Shown: positions 8,749 through 17,990, counted from the first letter of the stretch. The stretch is 64,000 nt of DNA from Exiguobacterium sp. FSL W8-0210 (GCF_038006045.1 NZ_JBBOUK010000001.1:1405001-1469000), one strand, 5' to 3'. Notes: generated by a model from the letters alone, not told the origin. Numbers and translations: made by a program.

Positions 8749-8859
8749 ATGGATGTCATACCAAATGATCAATATATTTTAGAACTGATCTTACTTGTCT
8801 GGGCGATTGGTGCACTCGTCATCATCATTACGCAAGCGCGAAACACATTTGGTGTTTAA
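8749..8859 (+). CDS. Possible 36-residue membrane peptide
   Basis: A short ORF starting at ATG 8749 encodes a peptide with one strongly hydrophobic segment (ILELILLVWAIGALVIII) and a short polar tail. The ribosome binding site is weak. It lies in an otherwise gene-free stretch of about 620 bp between the hypothetical membrane genes and sstT. Confidence 0.35.
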   Translation: MDVIPNDQYILELILLVWAIGALVIIITQARNTFGV

Positions 8860-9000
8860 TCCTTTGTGGAGATATTTTTGATTCTTGAGATTTTATTACT
8901 TGTTGTTCTTTTGATTGCCAAATGCAAAAAAATAATGGTCTCTTAAGTAGTAAAGGAAGGTCAGTTAACACTCATACATAAAGATTTAGTTAACATAATG

Positions 9001-9038
9001 AAGTAGGAGACAGTATGATCCGTTTCCTACTTTTTTTG
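9001..9038 (+). terminator. Rho-independent terminator
   Basis: AAGTAGGA (9001-9008) pairs with TTCCTACTT (9024-9032), followed by seven T residues. Confidence 0.7.
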
Positions 9039-9043
9039 TAATT

Positions 9044-9059
9044 ATGCAATCGATTGCAT
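9044..9059 (+). promoter_or_regulatory. Perfect 16-bp palindrome, cre-like
   Basis: ATGCAATCGATTGCAT is a perfect palindrome with the central CG of LacI/GalR-family operators and matches the catabolite-responsive consensus WTGNNANCGNNNNCAW. It lies about 215 bp upstream of sstT. CcpA control of the transporter is a reasonable inference; another LacI-family regulator is possible. Confidence 0.45.
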
Positions 9060-9274
9060 TCGTATTCTTATTTAACATCCAGGAAAAGGAATCATATTTC
9101 TTGCAAAAAACTAGTTTTTATTTCTTAGGATTTATGTAAAAATAGAAAACAATAAACTGAGAGAATTTTTTGAAAAGTGAGCGATCAGATCATTCATCGT
9201 TTTGGAATGAGAGAGAGAAGTCCTCATTTTTCGAATTCTAATATCTTATTTTTTGAAAGCCTGGAGGGGAATGT

Positions 9275-10546
9275 ATGAAATTGTTGAAGATGTGGAACCA
9301 AATCAGTTTAGTGAAACAAATCGCGATTGGCTTGATCGTGGGTATTATTTTAGCCGTCACGATTCCTGAAGTGGCGAAATCCTTGACCATTTTTGGGACT
9401 TTATTTATTTCTTCTCTGAAGGCAGTCGCGCCGATCTTGGTCTTTTTCTTAGTTATGGCATCAATCGTGCAGCATAAAAAAGGACAGCAGACGAATATGA
9501 AATCGATCATTTTCTTGTATCTGCTCGGGACGTTCTTAGCGGGAGCCATTGCGGTCATCGTCAGTTTCCTTTTCCCAGTGAACATTCGATTGACAGAAGG
9601 TGCGGAACAATTGGCTGCTCCGGGGAACACGGTTGAAGTTCTTCAAAAACTCGTCTTGAATATGGTCGATAATCCAGTCAATGCGCTCATACAAGCGAAC
9701 TACATTGGCATTCTGACTTGGGCGATCGTGTTAGGAATCGCTTTAAAAAATGCGTCCGATACGACGAAGACATTTATCTCGAATTTTTCTGACGCCATTG
9801 CGAAAATGGTCGGATGGGTCATCAAACTTGCTCCTCTTGGTATCATGGGAATCGTCATTGGCTCTGTTACGGAAAACGGTCTTTCTTCATTGCTCGATTA
9901 CGGGAATTTATTATTGGTATTGATTGGCACGATGCTTGTCGTAGCACTCATTGTTAATCCTCTCATCGTGTTCATCAACGTTCGTCAGAATCCATATCCA
10001 CTCGTCTTCAAATGTATCCGGGAGAGTGGGATTACCGCTTTCTTCACACGAAGCTCAGCTGCAAACATTCCGGTCAACATGGAATTATGTAAGAAACTTG
10101 ACCTCGATAAAGAGACGTACGGGATCTCGATTCCACTCGGTGCCACGATCAATATGGCGGGAGCGGCCATCACGATTTCCGTCTTAACGTTAGCAGCGGT
10201 TCATACGCTCGGTATCCCAGTCGACCTTCCGACAGCTATCATCTTGAGTGTTCTCGCTGCCGTTTGTGCATGTGGCGCATCCGGTGTCGCTGGTGGTTCG
10301 CTCCTTTTGATTCCGCTTGCATGTAGTTTATTCGGGATTCCGAATGACATTGCGATGCAAGTCGTAGCAGCGGGTGTTCTAGTCAGTGTGTTACAAGATT
10401 CGTTTGAGACAGCACTCAACTCGTCGACAGATGTCTTGTTCACTGCGACAGCTGAATATCGAAAACGGTTGAAAGAAGGCGAACACCTCTCGATTAATCG
10501 TCAATCGATGAATGAGGAAGTAGCAGAAAAAGTCGTTAACGGCTGA
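9275..10546 (+). CDS. sstT: Serine/threonine:sodium symporter SstT
   Basis: 423-residue member of the dicarboxylate/amino acid:cation symporter family, closest in form to SstT, which imports serine and threonine with sodium. Family hallmarks are the serine-rich re-entrant loop ([13 protein letters not shown]), the [11 protein letters not shown] segment with the NMxG-type sodium/substrate site, and the [14 protein letters not shown] hairpin. Length and hydropathy are normal. The ATG follows GGAGGGG. It is monocistronic, closed by a terminator just downstream. Confidence 0.93.
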   Translation: MKLLKMWNQISLVKQIAIGLIVGIILAVTIPEVAKSLTIFGTLFISSLKAVAPILVFFLVMASIVQHKKGQQTNMKSIIFLYLLGTFLAGAIAVIVSFLFPVNIRLTEGAEQLAAPGNTVEVLQKLVLNMVDNPVNALIQANYIGILTWAIVLGIALKNASDTTKTFISNFSDAIAKMVGWVIKLAPLGIMGIVIGSVTENGLSSLLDYGNLLLVLIGTMLVVALIVNPLIVFINVRQNPYPLVFKCIRESGITAFFTRSSAANIPVNMELCKKLDLDKETYGISIPLGATINMAGAAITISVLTLAAVHTLGIPVDLPTAIILSVLAAVCACGASGVAGGSLLLIPLACSLFGIPNDIAMQVVAAGVLVSVLQDSFETALNSSTDVLFTATAEYRKRLKEGEHLSINRQSMNEEVAEKVVNG

Positions 10547-10568
10547 TCAGATTCGCTATTATCTTAAT

Positions 10569-10606
10569 AAGAAAAGGCATCCCAGTTGAGGATGCCTTTT
10601 CTTATA
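10569..10606 (+). terminator. Terminator after sstT
   Basis: AAGAAAAGGCATC (10569-10581) pairs perfectly with GATGCCTTTTCTT (10591-10603). Confidence 0.8.
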
Positions 10607-10659
10607 GACAACTCTCGTTTCGTGATTGAAATAAGGGGTTTTTACAAGTTGTAATCCAT

Positions 10660-11047
10660 TTAACCTTCTCCTAAAGCAACGTATTTTTTTAATTTCCCTT
10701 TAAAACTCACCAAAAGAATTTCATTCCTTTCTTTCGTAGAGTATATGACAGTACCCTTTGAGAGCTTCGTAGCAGTTCCATTATCAAAATCGTATTGATC
10801 AGAACTCATTTTCTTGATTTCTCCGACTTTTTTTACTCTTAGTGACTTCTGTTTTCTCTGCCCATTTTACATCTGATTTGTAGATCGTATCATTTAGTTG
10901 AAAAATGTCAGCAGTAGAATCTTCTCCTAATACGTCTAGTGCTGTCGGTTTTTCACTTGTATGTTGCATTTTCACTTCATTACTACAAGCAGCTAACGGC
11001 CATACAGTTATAATTGAGAGAGCGCATAACAAAACGATTCTTTTCAT
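10660..11047 (-). pseudogene. Small lipoprotein gene split by a one-base frameshift
   Basis: From ATG 11047 the frame encodes a signal peptide with lipobox LAAC and about 50 further residues, then leaves frame in an A-rich run near 10828-10834 and stops at 10799. The neighbouring frame continues without a stop to TAA at 10660-10662 and encodes a plausible C-terminal half (GEIKKMSSDQYDFDNGTATK and on). Together they would form a lipoprotein of about 128 residues. Function unknown. The shift is in or beside a run of seven A residues, a context prone both to slippage and to sequencing error. Confidence 0.7.
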
Positions 11048-11251
11048 GACATAACCTCTTTCCCGTTTTTGTATGTTACTCCATGTCGACCATTTAACAA
11101 CGGACTATCGGTAAAACAGGTCACAGGTTTCTGTTGTTCCATTCGTTTTAAATCCTGTCCGATGTATGCCCATCTGCTCACAAAACAGTCGAAGTGGGGC
11201 TCACCCGTGACACGCGCGTTTCAGGAAATCGTCCTCGACCAATTCACGAAG

Positions 11252-11503
11252 TCAAAGTGAATCGAGTATCTCGACCCAGACTTGATAATAGATTTCTTCA
11301 TCGAGGTGAACCGTTGCCGAACGTACACGATAATCTGAGTTTTCCGCTAGATAAAAAACAAGAATCGATGCGACTTTAAAGTCAGGGGTGCAATAACCGG
11401 TGATTGAACGACCATGGATCTCATTCGTGATCGACTCCGCCCAGACTTCGGCTTCACGGAATGTCTCGAACTGAAGCATCTCTTCCTTCCAACGAATCGA
11501 CAT
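11252..11503 (-). CDS. Hypothetical protein
   Basis: 83-residue soluble acidic protein with no family that I recognise. It has an amphipathic N-terminal helix (EEMLQFETFREAEVWAESI) and a beta-rich remainder. It starts at ATG 11503 after an AGGAGG-type site and is divergent from the broken ceramidase-like gene. Confidence 0.55.
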   Translation of the reverse strand: MSIRWKEEMLQFETFREAEVWAESITNEIHGRSITGYCTPDFKVASILVFYLAENSDYRVRSATVHLDEEIYYQVWVEILDSL

Positions 11504-11580
11504 CTTTATGTCCTCCTCTACTGTAGTTAATGTTATTATATGGAAGAAATAGTATGTTGTTCAAGGGGGGAACGTCAGAC

Positions 11581-12872
11581 ATGAGTCGTTTTGGAATGCA
11601 TCGGGAAGTAATCAATCCGCCGTTCGGTGCTGCCTTCATCGGTTATCACCGAGAAGTCGGTATTGCAAGCATACACGATCCGTTATATGTCACAGCGAGC
11701 ATCTTTGAGAGCGAGCAGACGACATCGATTTTTGTCAGCATCGATAACATCGGTTTGCTCGTCGCAGATACCAATACCATCGTGAAGGCATCGCGGACCG
11801 GCTAGACGTCTCAAAGAAACAGATCACGGTCGTTTACACGCATACACATTCAGGCCCAGCGACAGCGGGAACTGAACCGTTGACCGTTGCCTACAAAACG
11901 ATCTTGACGCAACAAGCGATTGTATCTGCTGTTAAGGCGAGTGAAACGATGCAACCGGTCGAGATGGGTTGGGGTGTGAAGCAAGGGAAACTCGGCGTCA
12001 ACCGACGAGAAAAAATAAATGGTCACGCGGTGATGGGGTCGGATCCGCTTGGGGTGACGGATGACCGAATCGGGACACTATTGGTTCGCCGTGCCGATGA
12101 TGCGTGTCTCGTCGGAGCCTTCGTTTTCTGTACAGCGCATCCGAACGTCTTGAAATCAGACAGTGTCGTCTTATCCGGTGATTATCCGGGTGTCGCTCGA
12201 ACGATACTCGAACAGGCACTCGGCTGTCCAGTCGTGATCGTCCAGGGGGCGACGGGAAACGTCAATGCGAAATATCGTGGTGACCTAGCAAGCCTGCAGA
12301 AGATGGCGTTTGCTCTAAGTGGACACGTCTTAACGACGATTCCAGACGTATCGTTTCAACCGTTAACGCACCACCGGATTCAGTCGATGATTAATCCGAT
12401 GCGCTTAACAGAAATACCAACGATAAACCAATTACAAGACATGGCGGATTACGCCGAACTGACTTGGGGCGTCAGCGCAGCGCGCTGGTTGGCGTACGTT
12501 CAGGAACGATCGGGAGAAACACTCACCATCCCGGTCGAAGTTCAATTGTTTGAACTAAATGAAGGTTCGTTCTCAGGCATCCCGATGGAGCCGTTCTGTG
12601 AGACAGCGCTACAGATAAAGCGGATGCGTCAAACGGAACTCGCTTTTTTCGGAGGCTATACGAACGGTTACATCGGTTATTTGCCGACAGCGGAAGAACA
12701 TCCGTATAGTGGGTACGAGGTGGCAATCAATCCCGTCGTCTACGGTCCAGTGACGGGTCTTTGGATGCCGCCTGTACCGGAAACAGCGAACGACATCGTG
12801 AGTCACATCCGTCAACTCTATGAAATGAATAACAACCCGGCTTCTCTCGTCTTAGAGGCCGGGTTGTTATGA
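11581..12872 (+). pseudogene. Neutral/alkaline ceramidase-like hydrolase, frameshifted
   Basis: The N-terminal frame (from ATG 11581 after GGGGGG) reads PFGAAFIGYHREVGIASIHDPLYV, typical of the N-terminal domain of neutral/alkaline non-lysosomal ceramidases and related lipid amidohydrolases, then stops at 11805. The second frame resumes at about 11787 (IADRLDVSKKQITVVYTHTHSGP) and continues to 12872 with further family features such as QGATGNVN. A single missing base near 11785-11790 explains the break. Without it the protein would have about 430 residues. No signal peptide is seen, unlike secreted ceramidases. Confidence 0.75.
12828..12871. terminator. Terminator hairpin overlapping the ceramidase-like gene end
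   Basis: AACAACCCGGC (12831-12841) pairs with GCCGGGTTGTT (12858-12868). The stem lies inside the last codons of the upstream gene and serves also as the end of the small leftward gene at 12873. Confidence 0.7.
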
Positions 12873-12977
12873 TTACGACTTGATTTTTTTGATGATCCAG
12901 AATAAAGCGAAAACAAATCCGCATGTTAGGAAGATGAATAAAAAGAGCAGAATGAGTAAGTTAGACATTTGTAGCAT
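12873..12977 (-). CDS. Small single-pass membrane peptide
   Basis: 34-residue ORF starting at ATG 12977, 11 nt downstream of a perfect GGAGGT (12983-12988). It encodes one hydrophobic segment (LLILLFLFIFLTCGFVFALFW) and the basic tail KKIKS. Too short for routine gene calling, but the ribosome binding site, membrane helix with positive tail and the terminator immediately after it make it a credible gene. Function unknown. Confidence 0.5.
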   Translation of the reverse strand: MLQMSNLLILLFLFIFLTCGFVFALFWIIKKIKS

Positions 12978-13155
12978 CGGAGACCTCCGTGAATATGTAT
13001 AGCTGGATTTTCGAACTTTCGAATAATAATAGAGTAACATAGTAATTAACATTATATAGGGAAATGACTTGTTGTTTTCTATATTTTTTAAATGAGTTAC
13101 TCATTATATGAACGAATAGTTATTTTATTCCATTATAATTGAGAGGGAAAATATC

Positions 13156-13405
13156 ATGATTATCAAAAGATGTATTCTTAAGTGTTGTCATCACTTATTT
13201 ATTCCTCAGTTTGATTTTATCCTTCAGCATCGGATATACGATCGATTGGATTCCGGAAGTAACTTTAGCTCAAAAGATAAAAGGGTACGCTTTTGAAGGG
13301 TTCACTCGTTTTAGTGTTATAAAGCTTTTAATTGTTGCAGGTGTAAGTATTTTGTACAGTTTACTCTCCTCAAAACAAAGAGCATCGAGTTCACGTAAGC
13401 GTTGA
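13156..13405 (+). pseudogene. Small membrane protein with frameshift near its start
   Basis: ATG 13156 follows a good ribosome binding site (GAGAGGG) but its frame is lost after four codons. The +1 frame runs from there to 13405 and encodes two hydrophobic segments separated by GYTIDWIPEVTLAQKIKGYAFEGFTRF, then the tail KQRASSSRKR. One extra A in the AAAA run at 13165-13168 would explain it. Function unknown. Confidence 0.5.
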
Positions 13406-13479
13406 TTTCCTTTATTTTGAAACTTTTCTTTGTTTGATTACGTTTATTAGGTATAATCGGTCTACTAAAAGGAGAGAGT

Positions 13480-13962
13480 ATGATGAGAAAGAGAATCGGC
13501 GCAATTGCTCTAGTGAGCGGCATGCTGATACTCGGAGGTTGCGGAACAGCGGCAACACAAACCGATGTATTTGATCAACAAGGTACATATCTAGGGGATA
13601 ACAGTAACGTACGAGACATCGTCCAACAGCTACCTCATGGCGATCAGTTAAAGAAAATGGAACTGTCGACGAAGGATAAACCGTATCAACTCACGTTACG
13701 TTATGCTGGATATGAAGAAGGACAGGTCGAACAAAAAAGCAATCGTACGGCAATCTACAATGCAACAGCACTGTTCACATTGATTCCGAATGTCGACCAC
13801 GTCAACATGACGATCGAGGATGCTTCGTATCACTTTACGAAACAACAGCTGCGCGATTGGTATGGAAAAGACTTTACGGCGTACGATAATGAGAAAGCAC
13901 TGAAGGTGTTTACGAAGCCTTTTATCGAAGATGAACTGAAAGTAAAAGAAATACTGAATTGA
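13480..13962 (+). CDS. DUF4825-type lipoprotein
   Basis: 160-residue lipoprotein. The signal peptide ends in LGGC (near residue 21). The mature part resembles the DUF4825 domain: a segment reading YNATALFTLIPNVDHVNMTI, then a helix KQQLRDWYGKDF. The function of the domain is not known; it recurs in extracytoplasmic proteins of Bacilli. AAGGAG precedes two consecutive ATG codons; the first was taken. Closed by a terminator. Confidence 0.75.
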   Translation: MMRKRIGAIALVSGMLILGGCGTAATQTDVFDQQGTYLGDNSNVRDIVQQLPHGDQLKKMELSTKDKPYQLTLRYAGYEEGQVEQKSNRTAIYNATALFTLIPNVDHVNMTIEDASYHFTKQQLRDWYGKDFTAYDNEKALKVFTKPFIEDELKVKEILN

Positions 13963-13966
13963 AAAG

Positions 13967-14009
13967 AAAAAGTGGAAGTAGATGAATTTTCATCACTTCC
14001 ACTTTTTTA
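13967..14009. terminator. Bidirectional terminator
   Basis: AAAAGTGGAAGT (13968-13979) pairs with ACTTCCACTTTT (13995-14006), with an inner GATGA/TCATC stem. It separates the converging DUF4825 and terC genes. Confidence 0.8.
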
Positions 14010-14018
14010 TACTATTGA

Positions 14019-14924
14019 TTATTTCCCTGGCTTCGTCTTATAGAAGCTGTAGAAGACGCTGATCAAGATGACGAGGACGATTGTACCGAGCGACATCCAG
14101 ATTGGCATTTTGTAGACGTCACTGAAGATCATCTTCGCTCCGATGAAGACGAGCATGAAGCTAAGACCGTGTTTCAAGTAGTAGAAACGATCAATCAAGT
14201 TCGCGAGGACGAAGTAGAGACTACGAAGTCCAAGGATCGCCATGATGTTCGCATAGAAGATGATATACGGATCACGCGAGTACGCGAAGCTTGCTGCGAC
14301 CGAGTCGACGGCGAAGACGATATCCGAGATCTCGATGAAGACAAGCGCGATCAAGAGTGGCGTGAAGAACAGTTTCCCATCAATTCGTTTTGCGAACTTA
14401 CCAGACGAGATGTCTTGCGTGATCGGTAAACGTTTCTCTAACCAACGAATCGTTTTGTTTTCTTCGAGCGACGTCTCTTGACCGATGTTTTTGTACATCA
14501 TCCAACCAGTGTAGACGAGGAACGCTCCGAAGATGTAGTAGACCCAAGCGAAGTTCTCAAGCAACGAAACACCAGCGACGATGAAGATGACGCGGAAGAA
14601 GATTGCGCCAAGAATACCCCAGAATAAGACTTTGTGCTGGTACTTCAATGGAATCGCGAAGTACGCGAAGACGAGTGAGAAGACGAAGACGTTATCAATC
14701 GCGAGAGCCTTCTCGATGAAATAAACGCTCGTATATTCGACAGCAGCGGAGCTACCTTGATCGAAGTAGAGCCAGCCCCCGAAGGCGATCGCAATCGCGA
14801 TCCAGACGAACGTCCACGTCCAGGCCTCCCGAAGTGAAACTTCATGTGCCTTACGATGGAAGACTCCAAGGTCAAGAGCGAGCATGATGAAAACGATGGC
14901 TAGAAAAGCAATGAGTAGTGTCAA
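14019..14924 (-). CDS. TerC-family integral membrane protein
   Basis: 301-residue TerC/Alx-family protein with about eight hydrophobic segments. Conserved acidic membrane motifs are present: ALDLGVFHR in the first segment, FIEKALAIDNVFVF, and FIEISDIVFAVDS. Members are linked to metal ion efflux, manganese in particular, and to metallation of exported proteins; the name comes from tellurite resistance. The GGAGG site precedes ATG 14924. I looked upstream for a yybP-ykoY manganese riboswitch, a common partner, and saw none in the 155 bp before the next hairpin. Confidence 0.9.
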   Translation of the reverse strand: MTLLIAFLAIVFIMLALDLGVFHRKAHEVSLREAWTWTFVWIAIAIAFGGWLYFDQGSSAAVEYTSVYFIEKALAIDNVFVFSLVFAYFAIPLKYQHKVLFWGILGAIFFRVIFIVAGVSLLENFAWVYYIFGAFLVYTGWMMYKNIGQETSLEENKTIRWLEKRLPITQDISSGKFAKRIDGKLFFTPLLIALVFIEISDIVFAVDSVAASFAYSRDPYIIFYANIMAILGLRSLYFVLANLIDRFYYLKHGLSFMLVFIGAKMIFSDVYKMPIWMSLGTIVLVILISVFYSFYKTKPGK

Positions 14925-15079
14925 CAGCGCTTCCTCCTTTAAGGTAATTGTTATCTTGAATTTATTATAAGGTCATGAGAACTCAAAAGTAAAGAGATAA
15001 ATGTTCGGAATGTGCAATTGGTTAAAAAACAATCCCCAAAAGTGGACGAATATATTCGACATGATGTGCAATGAAACGA

Positions 15080-15116
15080 CATGAAACCCAGTTCCGAAAA
15101 GGGACTGGGTTTCATG
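15080..15116. terminator. Hairpin between terC and the oxidoreductase gene
   Basis: ATGAAACCCAGT (15081-15092) pairs with ACTGGGTTTCAT (15104-15115). It probably terminates the leftward oxidoreductase transcript. Confidence 0.7.
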
Positions 15117-15253
15117 CATGTTACTTTTAATTATATAAGTCATCATGATAAGGGAGGGAAATGCGTCACGACGTACGTTCCGAGTTCATCGATGACATCT
15201 TCCGCTGATCGCTCACCGTCGAATAGGGCGAAGAACAGATGATTGACGCCAAG

Positions 15254-16093
15254 CTAGCGATACAATTTCAGCAACTCGATTAGTCGATTGCGTCCGATCC
15301 GGAAACCGAGTCGAATCGGTGTCGCTTCCTCGTTCGGATCCGCAGACAGGTCAAGATGCATCGGCATCGAAAACGGGCGAAACGTTGTGTTACCGGCTGC
15401 TTGACTCGCTGCACGCCATTGTTCGATGGCACGTGCTTGTTCGAACGGTCCTTGCGGATAATACATCCAGCCGTCGCCGTTTTTTGCGAGCCAGTCCATA
15501 TCCTGCTGTGCGAAACCCGTGATCATCGTCGGGATTCTCTTTTTAGGTCGCGGGACGAGCGTCGCACCACGGACTTCTCCATACGTCGAATCAATTTGCG
15601 GATAATCTTCGTATAAGGCTTGCTCCATCACTTGCAGTGCTTCCTTGAACTGAGCACCACGGCTCGGATGATCGACACCGAGTCCATGGAAGTCGGCTTG
15701 CCGGTCACCGGACGAGACACCGAGAATCAAACGTTCCGGGAACAAGGCATCAATCGTCGCGACTTCCTTCGCAGAGCGTAACGGATGACGGAGCGGCAGG
15801 ACGAGTGCTGACGTTCCGAGGGCGATTTGTTTCGTTTGGCTGAGGAGATGCGTCCCGTATATCAGCATGTCATGAATCTGTCCGACAGCCGGATCAAGAA
15901 AATAAGGATCCTTTAATAAGACGTCGCGTAGCCAGAGCGTCGTAAAACCATAGTTCTCTGCTTTTTGTGCGAGCTCGACTTGATTGGCAAGCGTCGGCGT
16001 TCGCACCTTGAAATTCTCGAGCGGGACGTGGAGACCGAGCGTGAGCTCGCTCTCCCGGTACATCCGCTGATAACTTGCATGATCGTTAAACAT
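15254..16093 (-). CDS. LLM-class flavin-dependent oxidoreductase, cut by an in-frame stop
   Basis: Luciferase-like monooxygenase family, using reduced flavin as co-substrate. Landmarks: TLWLRDVLL near the N-terminus, IALGTSALVLPLRHP, RLILGVSSGDR and the C-terminal PTMITGFAQQDMDWLAKNGDGW. ATG 16093 follows AGGAGG; a longer frame would run into the upstream exporter gene. After 279 codons a TAG (15254-15256) interrupts the frame, but the same frame continues with LGVNHLFFALFDGERSAEDV and ends at 15143, which looks like the native C-terminus. About 37 residues are therefore lost, or the stop is a sequence error. Substrate unknown. Lies 11 bp downstream of the MFS exporter in one operon. Confidence 0.8.
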   Translation of the reverse strand: MFNDHASYQRMYRESELTLGLHVPLENFKVRTPTLANQVELAQKAENYGFTTLWLRDVLLKDPYFLDPAVGQIHDMLIYGTHLLSQTKQIALGTSALVLPLRHPLRSAKEVATIDALFPERLILGVSSGDRQADFHGLGVDHPSRGAQFKEALQVMEQALYEDYPQIDSTYGEVRGATLVPRPKKRIPTMITGFAQQDMDWLAKNGDGWMYYPQGPFEQARAIEQWRAASQAAGNTTFRPFSMPMHLDLSADPNEEATPIRLGFRIGRNRLIELLKLYR

Positions 16094-16104
16094 AGTAGTC
16101 CTCC

Positions 16105-17307
16105 TTATTGATGTTCGAGACGACGCGAGACACCTGTCAAGATGACGGTAAGAATGACCATGATCCCGCCGACCCATGGCGTGTGGACGAGACCGATCGT
16201 ATCGGTGACGAGACCACCAATCGTTGCTCCGAGTGCGATGCCGATGTTAAAGGCTGCGATATTCAAGGCAGATGCAACATCGACTGCTGCTGGGACATAT
16301 TTTTCAGCCAACTGGACGATATAGAGCTGTAGTCCAGGGACGTTCATGAACGCAAGGAGTCCCATTAAGATGATACCGATGATACCGGCGACCTTGAACG
16401 GAATCATGAACGAGAGGGCGATCATGACGATGGCATGGATAATAAACATATAGAACAACGCTTTAATCGGATTACCGTTCGCGAGTTTTCCGCCGACCGT
16501 GTTTCCGATCGCAACCGCGATTCCGTAGACGAGCAGAATGATACTGATTAAGCTCGGACTGATTTTCGTGACGTCCTGCATGATTGGTGTCAAGTACGTA
16601 AAGGCGACGAACGTTCCACTGTAACCGAGGGCAGTGATCAAGAAGCCGAGCATCAAGCGTCCGTTCGTCAACAGTTTGAACATGTCGGAGAACTTAGCAG
16701 GTGGTGATTGTTTCAAGTCTTTTGGAATCAAGAAGAAGCTTGCGATGATCGCAATGATTCCGAGTGCAGCAACCGCGAAGAACGTCGCGCGCCAGCCGAA
16801 TGATTGACCGATGAATGTCCCAAGTGGAACACCTGTGACCGTTGCGACTGTCAGACCTGTGAACATCAAGGCGATGGCACTCGCTTTTTTATGCTCCGGT
16901 ACGAGCTGGACGGCAATCGTCGCACCGATTGAGAAGAAGACACCGTGCGAGAAAGCAGTGATGAAACGAGCCACGATCAACAATTCAAACGTCGGTGAAA
17001 TCGCTGAGACGAGGTTACCAGCGATGAAGACGACCATTAATGCCATCAGTAACGTTTTCCGATTCATTCGGTTCGTCAGTGCCGTCAGGATGGGTGCACC
17101 GACGGCGACACCGATTGCGTAACCAGAGATGATGAGACCAGCGAGTGTGATACCGATATTTAAGTCACCAGCGATCGCTGCGAGCAGTCCGACGGGAACG
17201 AATTCCGTCGTACCGATCCCAAAGGCGCTGATGGCTAAGGCAAGTAGGGCAAGTCCGCCGTTTCTTGGGACCTGTTCCTCCTGGATCCGTGAGTTTAATT
17301 GATTCAT
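16105..17307 (-). CDS. MFS drug:H+ antiporter-1-type exporter
   Basis: 400-residue major facilitator with twelve hydrophobic segments, of the arabinose-efflux/drug antiporter type (AraJ/YdhP-like): FGIGTTEFVPVGLLAAIAGDL in helix 1, the loop A motif between helices 2 and 3 (APILTALTNRMNRKTLL), and motif C (LMFTGLTVATVTGVPLGTFIGQ) in helix 5. Substrate unknown. It is the first gene of an operon with the flavin oxidoreductase and diverges from an HxlR regulator, with two dyad operators between them, so the pair is probably induced by a small electrophile or drug. Confidence 0.88.
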   Translation of the reverse strand: MNQLNSRIQEEQVPRNGGLALLALAISAFGIGTTEFVPVGLLAAIAGDLNIGITLAGLIISGYAIGVAVGAPILTALTNRMNRKTLLMALMVVFIAGNLVSAISPTFELLIVARFITAFSHGVFFSIGATIAVQLVPEHKKASAIALMFTGLTVATVTGVPLGTFIGQSFGWRATFFAVAALGIIAIIASFFLIPKDLKQSPPAKFSDMFKLLTNGRLMLGFLITALGYSGTFVAFTYLTPIMQDVTKISPSLISIILLVYGIAVAIGNTVGGKLANGNPIKALFYMFIIHAIVMIALSFMIPFKVAGIIGIILMGLLAFMNVPGLQLYIVQLAEKYVPAAVDVASALNIAAFNIGIALGATIGGLVTDTIGLVHTPWVGGIMVILTVILTGVSRRLEHQ

Positions 17308-17411
17308 GGGGATTCCTCCTAAAAATGATTTCAGTAGGGATCGTGTTCAGTGGGCCCGACCGAACATGATCCGATTGACATGACCCCAGCATAACGGGGG
17401 TTGTTCCTTTC

Positions 17412-17454
17412 GGGAAGTACGTACTTTAAAGTGCGATAGGCACTAAAAAGTACC
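17412..17454. promoter_or_regulatory. 43-bp dyad operator, copy 1
   Basis: Begins with the palindrome AAGTACGTACTT (17415-17426), continues with GTGC-GATAG-GCAC (17431-17443) and ends in AAAAAGTACC. A second copy lies 127 bp to the right. Its place just upstream of the exporter gene fits an HxlR-family operator. Confidence 0.65.
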
Positions 17455-17538
17455 CTACTCGTTCTTTTGGAGGTAAGGTCTAAAAGGAGATTGTACTTTC
17501 CGTTGACAATTGCTATCATATAGCCAGCCAATCCGCTT

Positions 17539-17581
17539 GGGAAGTACGCACTTTCAAGTACGATAGGTACTAAAAAGTGCC
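17539..17581. promoter_or_regulatory. 43-bp dyad operator, copy 2
   Basis: Same architecture as copy 1. The inner dyad is GTAC-GATAG-GTAC (17558-17570): relative to copy 1 both half-sites changed together and the pairing is kept, as expected for binding by a dimer. It ends 37 bp before the HxlR start codon. Confidence 0.65.
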
Positions 17582-17618
17582 TATGTTCTCAACGGAATCT
17601 CGAAAGGATGGATCATAT

Positions 17619-17948
17619 ATGGCATACAATATCCCGGTCGAAGCAACACTAGAAGTCATCGGTGGAAAGTGGAAGGTCGTCATCATGTGTCATTTGATCA
17701 AAGGTGAGCGTCGGACGAGTGAGCTCCGTAAGCTGATGCCGACGATCACGCAAAAGATGCTGACGCAACAATTACGGGAGTTAGAAGAAGACGGTGTCAT
17801 CATCCGGACGGTCTTTGAACAAGTCCCACCGAAAGTCGTCTACTCGTTATCCGAGTACGGCTGGTCGCTGAAGCAGATTCTTGACGCGATGTGTGCATGG
17901 GGTGAAGGACGTATCAATTTGACAGGCGGAGAGGTTGTTTCGTCTTAA
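17619..17948 (+). CDS. HxlR-family transcriptional regulator
   Basis: 109-residue winged-helix regulator of the HxlR type: LEVIGGKWKVVIMCHLIKGERRTSELRKLM, then ITQKMLTQQLRELEEDGVIIR and VVYSLSEYGWSL. These are the classic recognition and wing segments. There is no conserved cysteine in the sensing part, so a thiol switch of the YodB type is unlikely in this protein. ATG 17619 is taken because AAAGGATGG precedes it and homologues begin nearby; an upstream start would overlap the operator. It likely represses the divergent exporter/oxidoreductase operon and itself. Confidence 0.9.
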   Translation: MAYNIPVEATLEVIGGKWKVVIMCHLIKGERRTSELRKLMPTITQKMLTQQLRELEEDGVIIRTVFEQVPPKVVYSLSEYGWSLKQILDAMCAWGEGRINLTGGEVVSS

Positions 17949-17954
17949 TCGCCA

Positions 17955-17990
17955 GAAAAAAGGTTCGACATTATGGTCGATCCTTTTTTT
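17955..17990 (+). terminator. Terminator after the HxlR gene
   Basis: AAAAAAGG and CGAC pair with GTCG and CCTTTTTT across a 6-nt loop. Confidence 0.75.

Noticed and set aside
14925-15080. A yybP-ykoY manganese riboswitch before terC
   Set aside because: Such riboswitches often precede TerC genes, but the conserved core and paired elements are not found here.
17412-17581. Two 43-bp direct repeats as a mini CRISPR array
   Set aside because: Only two copies, 84 bp apart, with internal dyads, between divergent genes of a regulator and its likely target. No cas gene. An operator pair is the better reading.
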